A stretch of DNA of 64,000 nucleotides, from positions 43,114,437 to 43,178,436 of the forward strand of contig CP154956.1 of NCBI GenBank assembly GCA_039621445.1. The letters are read 5' to 3'. The notes below the pieces were generated by a model. It searched no databases, was not told where the DNA came from, and worked only from the letters and a program-made list of their open reading frames with translations. The first letter of the stretch is position 1; each line of letters begins with the position of its first letter. A program made the position numbers and the translations under genes. Positions 33,146-43,415 of the stretch are shown here, piece after piece. The stretch comes from Euglena gracilis. Taxonomy: Eukaryota > Euglenida > Euglenophyceae > Euglenales.

Positions 33146-33521
33146 GGTTAGGACTGGCCGGCCTGGGTGCGGCCGCACGCGCGCGACGCGCATTCCTCCT
33201 CGCCCGAGGCCGGCGCGATTCTCAAAGGTGGCAGATAGGCAGGGATAGGCAGGGAGGAAGAAAGATAAACCCTGCCGAACCCCCCACAAGGGACTCCTTT
33301 GGGGTGACTCTAAAAGGCCAGGGGTCAGGATTTGCCCGGCGGTCAGGCCGGCGGTGACCAAAGCAGCCCGGGCCAGGGGGGGATGCGTGTCGCGCGTGCG
33401 GTCAGGGATTAGGGGTTAGGGGTTGGGGGTTAGTCAGTCCACCGGGCCCGTGCCCAACCTGGTGTCAAGTTTAGTACCCCCCCCCCCAGGGGGTACTGAA
33501 CGGAAGTTGGTGTAAGGGGTA

Positions 33522-33607
33522 CCTGGCCACTCACCACACAGCAAGCTGGGCCAGAAGCGAAGTTAGCGCCGGCCATAAACAGACAAGAAGCCTCAGTGCG
33601 GCTAAAG
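33522..33607. repeat. 80-bp repeat shared with 2.74-2.82 kb
   Basis: CACTCACCACACAGCAAG through GCCGGCCATAAACAGA and AAGAAGCCTCAGTG, same strand as the first copy. It lies just beyond the right arm of the inverted repeat. Confidence 0.6.
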
Positions 33608-33697
33608 GGTACTAAACGAAACATTTGTTTTATATATTATATATTATATTATATATGGCAACGCTAATTTACTGCCCCCCCCCGGGGGGTAACCGTA

Positions 33698-34128
33698 GGA
33701 GGAGGCTCGAGATCGAGCGTTCGACCTCGAGCCTCCTCGAACATTTTTAAGCCCCCCCCCCCCTCTAGGGGGGGCTTAAAAGGCGTTCGAGGAGGCTCTA
33801 GAGCCTCCTCGAACATGGTTCGAGGTCGTTCGAGGAGGCTCTAGAGCCTCCTCGAACGTGGTTCGAGGTCGTTCGAGGAGGCTCTAGAGCCTCCTCGAAC
33901 GTGATTCGAGGTAGTTCGAGGAGGCTCTAGAGCCTCCTCGAACGTGGTTCGAGGAGGTTTGAGGAGGCTCTAGAGCCTCCTCGAACGTGGTTCGAGGGCG
34001 TTCGAGGGGGCTCTAGAGCCTCCTCGAACGTGGTTCGAGGTCGTTCGAGGAGGCTCTAGAGCCTCCTCGAACGTGGTTCGAGGTCGTTCGAGGAGGCTCT
34101 AGAGCCTCCTCGAACGAAATCTCAAGCC
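33698..34128. repeat. TTCGAGG palindromic satellite, block 3
   Basis: The most regular block: about seven units of roughly 43 bp, each GAGGAGGCTCTAGAGCCTCC followed by TCGAACGTGGTTCGAGGTCGT. The first 20 bases are a perfect palindrome centred on TCTAGA. Confidence 0.93.
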
Positions 34129-34177
34129 TCCTCCTGTGTATATGCTTCACCGTATCAGGAGACTGTGCTTCTATTAG

Positions 34178-34182
<5 letters not shown>

Positions 34183-34269
<87 letters not shown>
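34183..34269. repeat. (GA)n microsatellite
   Basis: About 43 GA units. Confidence 0.97.
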
Positions 34270-34270
<1 letters not shown>

Positions 34271-34404
34271 GTCGCGCGCAAGCGTGGCTCCGCCGCTGAG
34301 CGGAGCATTCCCTATTTCGGCGGGCGTGGTTTTCTCGCACCCCCCGCCTTGCGCCGCTGAGAAGGCAGACAAGCATCGAGAGGACCGACTTGGAGGTGGA
34401 TCCT

Positions 34405-34675
34405 GCACGGCCGTGGACTAGAGTAGCCGGACGCATGGAGGCGGACGGTGAAGGAGGCCGTTGCGGCCATGGACTAGAGTAGCTGAGCCCTTTCCGGAGG
34501 GGGAGGCGAAGGAGGCCGCGTGAAGATGCAAGGATGCCCGGCGGCGTCGGCGCAGCCGTGGACTAGAGTAACCGAACCCGGCAGTGGGTGAGGCGAAGGA
34601 GGCTGCCGCGGTCGTGGACTAGAGTAGCCGAGCCCATCACAGGGGGGAGGCGAAGGAGGCCGCACAAACACAATG
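34405..34675. repeat. minisatellite with GTGGACTAGAGTAGCCG
   Basis: Four units of about 50-90 bp, each with CGTGGACTAGAGTAGCCGA near the start (34,412, 34,469, 34,556, 34,612) and GAGGCGAAGGAGGCCGC at the end. It lies immediately upstream of the ORF at 34,673 and could be the 5' region of an unknown element. Confidence 0.7.
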
Positions 34676-35103
34676 CCGACAGTGGAGTTCCCACGGTGGG
34701 TAGGCGCGGTGGGTCCCCTATGGCCTGTCCCCTACGCCCCAAGCCGCTCGGATGCCGCGCTGCCCTGCGTGATGGGGTGGGACGCTGAAACCCACTTCTT
34801 AACAAAAACAGCACCCCCTCCCGGACAATGCGATGCATGCCGGCAGAGGATAAGACCTCCGCTGACTGGGTGCTGTCCCGGGCGTCGAGGCTGGGACGCT
34901 GACCCAACAACAGCGCACCTGAGAAGAGCAAGGGGAAGAGAAGGCTCAAGACGGGGCCCAAGCAAGACGACCCAAGGAGGGAGTCTGGGGAAAAGGCCGG
35001 TGAGGGTCCCCACTGAGGAGCCCCAACCCCACCGTGCCGGGGCGAAACTCCCAGTCGACAACTTCTACATCGCGGAGGACGATGTAAGAAAAGAACACCG
35101 ATT

Positions 35104-35145
<42 letters not shown>

Positions 35146-35218
35146 AGGGAGGGAGGGAGGGAGGGAGGGAGGGAGGGAGAGGGAGGGAGAGAGAGTGTGT
35201 GTGGGTGTGGGATGCTAG
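34673..35218 (+). CDS. ORF of unknown nature, Arg-rich end
   Basis: An ATG-initiated ORF: MPTVEFPRWVGAVGPLWPVP, then PPGQCDACRQRIRPPLTGCC and KLPVDNFYIAEDDVRKEHRF, ending in Arg-Glu and Gly-Arg repeats coded by the (GA)n and (GGGA)n microsatellite (35,108-35,200). The N-terminal 140 codons have moderate GC bias. No domain. It may be part of a mobile element together with the minisatellite before it. Confidence 0.25.
35108..35200. repeat. (GA)n and (GGGA)n microsatellite
   Basis: Pure GA followed by GGGA units. A G-run of about 20 bases follows at 35,280-35,300. Confidence 0.95.
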
Positions 35219-35317
35219 CTGGTGCATATATTTTTGCTACTTTTTTTTTCTTTTTTTTGTTGCGAGAGTGATTTGGGAGGGGGGGGGGGGGGGGGGGGGT
35301 GTGTGGGTGGATTGTGA

Positions 35318-38260
35318 AGGGATAGGGTTAGGTCGACTTGCAGCCGAGAAGGGGTTGGCGGATAAAAGGGGTTTATTTCGTTAATGAAAGAGATAGGGTT
35401 AGGTCGACTTGCACCCGAGAAGGGGTTGGCGGATAAAAGGGGTTTATTTCGTTAATGAAAGGGATAGGGTTTGGTCGACTTGCACCCGAGAAGGGTTTGG
35501 CAGATAAAAGGGGTTTATTTCGTTAATGAAAGGGATAGGGTTAGGTCGACTTGCACCCGAGAAGGGGTTGGCGGATAAAAGGGGTTTATTTTGTTAATGA
35601 AAGGGATAGGGTTAGGTCGACTTGCAGCCGAGAAGGGGTTGGCGGATAAAAGGGGTTTATTTTGTTAATGAAAGGGAGACAAGGGTTAGGTCGACTTGCA
35701 CCCGAGAAGGGGTATTTCGTTAATGAAAGGGATAGGGTTAGGTCGACTTGCACCCGAGAAGGGGTTGGCGGATAAAAGGGGTTTATTTTGTTAATGAAAG
35801 GGATAGGGTTAGGTAGACTTGCACGCGAGATGGGGTTGGCGGAGAAAAGGGGTTTATTGTGATAATGAAAGGGATATGGTTAGATGGACTTGCACCGAGA
35901 AGGGGTTGGCAGATAAAAGGGGTTTATTTTGTTAATGAAAGGAATAGGATAGGGTCGATCTCTGGCACCGAGAAGGGCGTTGGCTGAGAAAATGGTTTAT
36001 TTATTGGGGGGGATAGGGTTAGGTCGACTTGCACCGAGAAGGGGGGGGTTATGTTAATGAAGGGATAGGGTTAGGTCGACTTGCACCCGAGAGGGGTGGT
36101 TGGCGATAAAAGGGGGTTTATTTTGTTAATGAAAGGGATAGGGTTAGGTCGACTTGCAACCCGAGAAGGGGTTGGCGGATAAAAGGGGTTTTCTTTTGTT
36201 AATGAAAGGGATAGGGTTAGGTCGACTTGCACCCGAGAAGGGGTTGGCGGATAAAAGGGGTTTATTTTGTTAATGAAAGGGATAGGGTTAGTCGACTTGC
36301 ACCCGAGAAGGGGTTGGCGGAATTAAAAAGGGGTTTATTTTGTTAATGAAAGGGATAGGGTTAGGTCGACTTGCAACCCGAGAAGGGGTTGGCGGATATA
36401 AAAGGGGTTTATTTTCGTTAATGAAAGGGATAGGGTTAGGTCGACTTGCAGGAGAAGGGGTTGGCAGGCGGATAAAAGGGGTTTATTTTGTTAATGAAAG
36501 GGATAGGGTTAGGTCGACTTGCACCCGAGAAGGGGTTGGCAGGATAAAAGGGGTTTATTTTTTTGTTAATGAAAGGGATAGGGTTAGGTCGACTTGCACC
36601 CGAGAAGGGGTTGGCAGATAAAAGGGGTTATTTTGGTTAATAAAAGGATAGGGGTTGGTCGAACTGGCACCGAGAAGGGGGTGGCGGATAAAAGGGGTTT
36701 ATTTTGTTAATGAAAGGGATAGGGTTAGGTCGTCTTGCACCCGAGAAGGGGTTGGCGATAAAAAAAGGGGTTTATTTTGTTTAATGAAAGGGATAGGGTT
36801 AGTCGACTTGCACCCGAGAAGGGGTTGGCAGGATAAAAGGGGTTTATTTCGTTTATGAAAGGGATAGGGTTAGGTCGACTTGCACCCGAGAAGGGGTTGG
36901 CAGATAAAAGGGGTTTATTTCGTTAATGAAAGGGATAGTGTTAGGTCGACTTGCACTCGAAAAGGGGTTGGTAGATAAAAGGGGTTTATTTTGTTAATGA
37001 AAGGGATAGGGTTAGGTCGACTTGCACCCGAGAAGGGGTTGGCGGATAAAAGGGGCAAATGTGTGAATTAAAGGGATAGGGTTAGGTCGACTTGCACCCG
37101 AGAAGGGGTTGGCGGATAAAAAGGGGTTTATTTTGTTAATGAAAGGGATAGGGTTAGGTCGACTTGCACCTTAAAAGGGGTTATTTTGTTAATGAATGAA
37201 GGGATAGGGTTTGGTCGACTTGCACACGAGAAGGGGTTGGCAGATAAAAGGGGTTTATTTCATTTAATGATAGGGATAGGGTTTTGTCGACTTGCACCCG
37301 AGAAGGGGTTGGCGTCGATAAAAGGGGTGGCGGAATAAAAAGGGGTGGTTTATTTTGTTAATGAAAGGGATAGGGTTAGGTCGACTTGCACCCGAGAAGG
37401 GGTTGGCGGATAAAATGGGTTTATTTTGTTAATGAAAGGGATAGGGTTAGTCTGACTTGCACCCGAGAAGGGGTTGGCGCCGGATAAAAGGGGTTTTTTC
37501 GTTAATGAAAGGGTTAGGGTTAGGTCGACTTGCACCTGAGAAGGGGTTGGCGGATAAAGGGGTTTATTTCGTTAATGAAAGGGATAGGGTTAGGTCGACT
37601 TGCACCCGAGAAGGGGTTGGCGGATAAACGGGGTTGGCGGATAAAAGGGGTTTATTTTGTTAATGAAAGGGATAGGGTTAGGTCGACTTGCACCTGAGAA
37701 GGGGTTGGCGGATAAAAGGGGTTTATTTCGTTAATGAAAGGGATAGGGTTAGGTCGACTTGCACCCGAGAAGGGGTTGGCGGATAAAAGGGGTTGGCGGA
37801 TAAAAAGGGGTTTATTGTTAATGAAAGGGATAGGGTTAGGTCGACTTGCACCCGAGAAAGGGTTGGGAGTATAAAAGGGGTTTATTTTGTTAATGAAAGG
37901 GATAGGGTTAGGTCTCGACTTGCACCTGAAAAGGGGTTGGCGGATAAAAGGGGTTTATTTTGTTAATGAAAGGGATAGGGTTAGGTCGACTTGCACCCGA
38001 GAAGGGGTTGGCGGATAAAAGGGGTTTATTTCGTTAATGAAAGGGATAGGGTTGGTCGACTTGCACCCGAGAAGGGTTTGGCAGATAAAAGGGGTTTATT
38101 TCGTTAATGAAAGGGATAGGGTTAGGTCGACTTGCACCCGAGAAGGGGTTGGCAGATAAAAGGGGTTGGCGGATAAAAGTGGTTTATTTTGTTAATGAAA
38201 GGGATAGGGTTAGGTCGACTTGCACCCGAGAAGGGGTTGGCGTAAAAGGGGTTAATGAAG
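35318..38260. repeat. satellite array, ~71-bp unit with telomere-like core
   Basis: Around 40 head-to-tail copies of a unit that starts GGGATAGGGTTAGGTCGACT, continues TGCACCCGAGAAGGGGTTGG and ends CGGATAAAAGGGGTTTATTT plus TGTTAATGAAA. Copies are mostly above 90 percent alike, with small indels and some partial units. The array decays into irregular fragments from 38,260 to about 38,810. Every unit carries GTCGAC. No unit has a conserved ORF. Confidence 0.97.
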
Positions 38261-39057
38261 TACAGGGTTTAGGGTTTAGAGAGAAAGGGGGAGAGGCGAG
38301 ACAGAGAAGAGGGGTTGGCGGATAATTGAAAAGGGGTTTTTGTTTGAAAGATGATGAAGGGAGGAGGTTAGGTTGACTTGAAAAGGGGAGTTAGGGTTTA
38401 TCGAATGAAAGGGGTTAGGTGCGATGAAAGCGAGAAGTTTGGTTGAAAGGAAACGAGGAGGGTCTAGGTTCGATGAAAGGGGAGGGTTGGCGGAATCGAA
38501 AAAGGGGTTATCGAACGGGAAGAGGGTTTGAGTCGATGAAAGGGAGAGGTTAGGTCGAACTTAAAAGGGGAGGTTTATTTTTAATGAAAGGAGGAGGTTA
38601 GGGTTCACTACGGACTCCTCACCGAGAACTGGGAGGGGTTGTAGTACTTGAAAGGGATTTAGGCCCGACTTGCAACCCGAGAAGGGGTTATAAAAGAGGG
38701 GTTTTTTTTGTTATGAGGAAAGGGATAGGGTTTCTCAGGAATAGGTCAGGGATTACGGGTTAGGGTCGGAATTAGGGTCAGGGTTAGGGGTTGGGATTTC
38801 GTTAATGAAAGGCTGAATTCATGCTGAATTTTGGACCTTGAGTTAGGCCCCGGATTTTGACAAACTTTCTTAATGAAATACTCTTTAATCCTTGCAAACT
38901 CAGAGAATTTGAAAAAAGATCGGGGCGGAAAGAGAGGGAGACTGGTGAAAGATGAGGATTAAAACCAGGAGAGAAGGGGAGGGCAGACAATTACTCCAGT
39001 ATGTGTAGATACGTTTGATACTGGGGCTTAGAGAAGGAGAGAGAGAGAGTATGTACG
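38261..39057. other. degenerate edge of the satellite, no gene
   Basis: Scrambled pieces of the 71-bp unit (GGTTAGG, GAAAGGGG, GATGAAAGG) to about 38,810, with GGGTTAGGGTCGGAATTAGG. Then unique AT-rich DNA with no biased ORF. Confidence 0.6.
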
Positions 39058-39395
39058 TCGGAGGAGGCTCTAGAGCCTCCTCGACTCTTACCATTTATCT
39101 TCGAGGAGGCTCTAGCCTCCTCGAAACCTCGAACCACGTTCGAGGAGGCTCAGAGCCTCCTCGAAACCTTCGATCTCTACGTCCTCCTCGAACGTCCTCG
39201 AACCACTCCTCATCCCAACCACGTCTCTAGAGCCTCCTCGACCCCCTTCGAGGAGGCTGAGCCTCTCGAACCTCGACAAGAGTTCTCTCTCGACCCCCTC
39301 GAACCACGTTCGAGGAGGCTCTAGAGCCTCCTCGAACGTCCTCGAACCCACGTTCGAGGCTCTACCCTCGAACCTCTTCGAACCTCTCTCACGCC
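39058..39395. repeat. TTCGAGG palindromic satellite, block 4
   Basis: Degenerate units of the same GAGGAGGCTCTAGAGCCTCC palindrome family as at 33.7 kb, with many deletions. Confidence 0.85.
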
Positions 39396-39746
39396 TCGAA
39401 TAAAGCTCACCCTCCTCCCCTCACCCCACCCCTACCTCCCGACCCCCCAACAATGGGGAGGGGTCCCAGTACTTTCCCTAATGTCCCCCCGCCCCCATTT
39501 TCCCCGCATTTTTTTTTTTTAGGGTTCTCAGGAATTTTTTTTTAGGTTCATTCGGGTCTTTTTTTTTTTTCATATTCTCTTTTTCTTAATTTGACCTTTT
39601 ATGGAATTTGTCTGCCTTTTTATATTTTTTCTTTATTCATCTAATTATAACCTAACTTAAAAATTCCCTAATGCTCCCCTTGGTTTACCCCCCCCCCCCC
39701 ACCTCCTCTATTTTTATCTACAACCCCCCCCCCTTTTTAGCGCCCA

Positions 39747-39966
39747 TATATGTTATTGGAGCCTCCAATATTCCCCCCCCCACCCGGATGGGATTATAAT
39801 TGATGGAATAGGGTGGGCTTTACTTATAGATTAGTGTTAGGTGTACAAGTTTAGGCCGAACTCCTAACCCTAACCCTACTCCATCAATAACGCAAAAAGA
39901 TTTTTGGACCCCCTGATCCAACTATATGGCCGCTGGGGGGGCATTTAATTGGAGGCTCTCATATAT
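39747..39966. mobile_element. foldback element with telomere-like core, copy 2
   Basis: Inner part matches the element at 22,291-22,577: TTGATGGAATAGGGTGGGC ... AACCCTAACCCTACTCCATC then AATAACGCAAAAAGATT and GGACCCCCTG. The outer arms differ from copy 1 (GAGCCTCCAAT / ATTGGAGGCTC) but are again inverted repeats, and a TG/TA microsatellite abuts the right end. Confidence 0.65.
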
Positions 39967-39980
39967 GTGTGTGTGTGTAT

Positions 39981-40020
<40 letters not shown>

Positions 40021-40076
40021 CGTGTATGTGTGTGTGTGTGTATATGTGCGCGCGCGCGCGTGTGTGTGTGTGTCTG
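39960..40076. repeat. (TG)n/(TA)n microsatellite
   Basis: Alternating TG, TA, CG and TG runs. Confidence 0.95.
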
Positions 40077-40349
40077 TTGAAAGATGCTGTTCTCTCTCCA
40101 CTTCCATATCCCTACCTTTATGGTCTCTCCCAGCTCTCACCCACCAGCATGCTGTCCACCTGGCGTGATCCTTAATCATAAATCATGGACATCTACTGGC
40201 CCGGAGGTGTGGTGCATCACCCTTCATGGATGGCGGTGGTCTGCTCCTATGAAATGAAGGCTCACTCTTGTGGATGGAACTCTGCTGGTCTGCATTTGAT
40301 CCCACTGCTGTGCTGTGCTGGGGTCCCTCAATCGTCCCCCCCCCCCCAG

Positions 40350-43300
40350 GGCTCGGGTTCCCGTACTACGCCTACGAGCAGGGCTGGTATGAGGTCGCCG
40401 AGGATGCCGAGGCAGCGGAAGTGGCGGAAGTGGCGGAAGTGGAGGACGGGGCGAAAGCCCTCGAGCGGGTGGAGACCCAGCCGGACGTGCCGCAGGGCCT
40501 GCCGGAGGAAGCCGAGCGTCATGGCCAGGGGTGGGTGGGCCTGAAAGCCGCAGCTGCCTCGTGACCCAGAGCAACCCGGCCCTGCCACACCAGTGGTGCA
40601 CAGAATGCGTTCCATCTGTCTTTTGGGAAACCCGGCCAAACAGCCGGCCCCCAGAAAACTGGCGAGGGACCCGCCTGCTGTCAGGGGGTGACAAGGACAG
40701 GGACAAGGACAGGAGTGTTGGGTTGCCACCCCGCCCTGCCCCCCGCCGCCCCCAGCCGAGGAGTGCCATACCGGGTGCAGGTCTGCGACGCGTTCTTGCG
40801 CCGCGAGTGCCACGCATCCGAGTGCTCGCTGGCCCATCCCCAACCTCACATCGAGCTGTCGGATGGCCCAGCCAGGCACCTCGTTTCAAGCCGCACGACG
40901 GCTTTCTGGGGCCAATTTTGAAGGACCGCAACCCTCCTCTGGCTGACTTGGTTGGGCAAGGGGGCACACGACTTGGACTGTTTGCATGATGTCAAATACC
41001 TCCTGGAGGGAAATCTGAACAATAATTTGGACATTTGTTGGGTGAAAATTGTGCACATTTACTATGCCATCCAAAAATTCTTTTTTCTTTAATAGATGAA
41101 GTTCCAGCTTATTCATCATGATGAGATGAGGATGCAATTTCCAAATTGGTTCCGACAAAATGGGTGAGATGGCCTGCAAACAATCAAAAAAAAATCCACT
41201 GATTGGAATCAGATATTTTGCATTGGAATCTCAAAAGGTTGAAAATTGTAACAACGAAGCGAATGAAAACGATTCTGGAGCTCGCATAGACTGCAGCAGA
41301 TCGAGTCCCCGGAAACCATATTTTGGCAGTTGGCTTGGGGGGGCGTTACCCGCACCTCCCCCCACAGCCACATGGGCACACAAGACACAAGAGCCTCAGG
41401 GAACCTTGGTCCTCCCAAAGGCTGGTTAAATTTTGCCTTGTTCCTCTGCCAATTCTGTAAAAGGGTTTTGGCTTCCACCCAATTGGGTGCCTGGGGCTAC
41501 CTGTCACAGTGAAGGTCTGCCTGGACCATGCTCAAGGCAAGTGCAATCGGTGCGTGATGCAATCACATTTTCTGACTGTGTAATCTATTTTACTGCATTG
41601 CACCACATCAGCCTTTGAAGAAAAGGAGAAAAGTTTTTATTTGGGCCGGTCACAGCCAAAGTGAAGTTCCGATATTGGTCCAGCCAAATTTGATTTTGGG
41701 GCCGCAGCCAAACCACAGCCAATGGCAGCCCAGCCAAAAGCTGGGAGGAGGCGTTGGCTGGGACACACTTTGGGGGTCAAATTGGGTCACATTTTTATTG
41801 GTCCTTCCTTGGAGGGGTTTGGCACCACCCCCTGGTCACCAACCTTTTTTAAAGAAAAGAATCTGCATGCAAACCACAATTTGGGGTGCCTCCACCCATC
41901 GGCAACGATGCACCGAAGTTTCCCCCTCCGTTTCTTTACAATTCAAATCCGCAGACGGGAGGCAGAGGTGCTTTGTCATTGGGACGGGATGGCTTGAGAA
42001 AAACTGGTGTTTTGCACTGAAAATAATACAGCCTCAGAATAATAGCTTCTTGGTGGATGGGAAGCGTCAATGGACGCTTTCACATCATCCCCTTTTTTGG
42101 AGTGAGATTGGCCCCGGACCAGGCATTTGCTTAAGGGATTGCAGTTACCCCCCCCCCCCCCGGGGGGGGGCTGGACTGCAGCTGGTCCAAATTTGGCTAC
42201 TGGGATTTCTAGCAGACCCCCCCCCCGGGGGGGGTCTGCTAGCAGGGCTAGATAGTGGATTTTTTTTTTCCAGTGACCGGCGCGAACCGCCGAAAAATTT
42301 TTTGGCACCCCCCAAAATGGCCAAAAATGCCCGTTTTTGGCCATTTTTATGAAAATCAGCCAAAACCTATTAAAAACCTCATTTTTCCTCCGGAGGAAAT
42401 TTTTTTTTCCGGTTCGGGGGACCCCCCGGACCCCCCCAGGGGGGGGGGAGGGGGGTCCAGCTAGTCCATTTTTTCCAGTGTCTAGCCGATTGGCTAGCCA
42501 GTAGCCCCCCCTGGGGGTCCTTAAGCAAATGCCTGCCCCGGACGGACCCAATTGCCGAATGAGATTGGTGACTCGCCCAGGGTGGTGGTCAGTCAAGGGG
42601 GTCGCACACCAGAGGGTCGGTGAGTGGGTCGGCGGGTGCGGACCCCTCTCTTGGTTCTTCAAAAAACTCCCCTGTTCACATGTCCCGTATGGTCGCAGGA
42701 ACAGCATGGCGTACCCCTGCAAGTACTACCACCTGCCGGAGGCCCAGGTGGCGGAGTTCCGCCGGCCGCACCTCTCGCAGTGGGAGATGGAGGCCTGCCG
42801 GAAGTTCCTGCACGGTCGATGCGAGTACCAGGACTGCAAATATGCCCATCCTCCGCCGGAAGTGGTGTGCATATGTGTTTTGCACAGATGTGCTTTTGTT
42901 CGCATCTCTCTCACTGACACAGACACTCACGCACACGTCGCGCGCTCACTCATTCACGCACGCACGCACTCATTCACACAGTCACTCATTTATTTATTCT
43001 CTCTTTTCATTTATTCCCCCTCCCTCCCTCCCTCCCACCCACCCTCTCGATCTCCTGTTGTCTCACTCTCACTCTCACCCGCCCAGGTGCCAAGTGAACG
43101 TTGGCTTTGCAGGGGAGGGTGGTTGGACTCCCCCCTCCCTCTGGGCCGGGGAGGGGTTCAGAACCAAAAAAAAATCATCCTAGCGTGCGAAGGAAGTGAG
43201 GTGTTTTCACATGTTTTTTCCCGCCGATTTTTCGCACAAAGAAAATGTGTGAAAGCACAATTTTAGGGGGGGTTTGAGCCGTAATTTTTTCCAGTGCTTC

Positions 43301-43352
43301 GCGCTGGATTTTTTTTGTTCAGGGTAGGGGGAGTCCGACCCAACCTCCCCCT

Positions 43353-43415
<63 letters not shown>

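Larger units (their letters stand above)
32650..33500. repeat. large inverted repeat with telomere-like arms
   Basis: The left arm GGTACTAAACTTGACACTGG / GTTGGGCACGGG...GGTGGACTGACTAACCCC (32,672-33,050, interrupted by the insertion at 32,711) is complementary to the right arm GGGGTTAGTCAGTCCACCGG ... CCAACCTGGTGTCAAGTTTAGTAC (33,405-33,477). The arms run inward into CCCCTAA and TTAGGGG repeats. The centre (33,140-33,400) has no recognised gene. Confidence 0.75.

Noticed and set aside
24073-38260. CRISPR array
   Set aside because: The repeats are contiguous or irregular with no unique spacers of constant size, and the DNA is clearly eukaryotic.
35318-38325. Repeated short ORFs (ERDRVRSTCTREGVG) in the 71-bp array
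   Set aside because: Unit length and indels break the frame repeatedly. The DNA, not the protein, is conserved.
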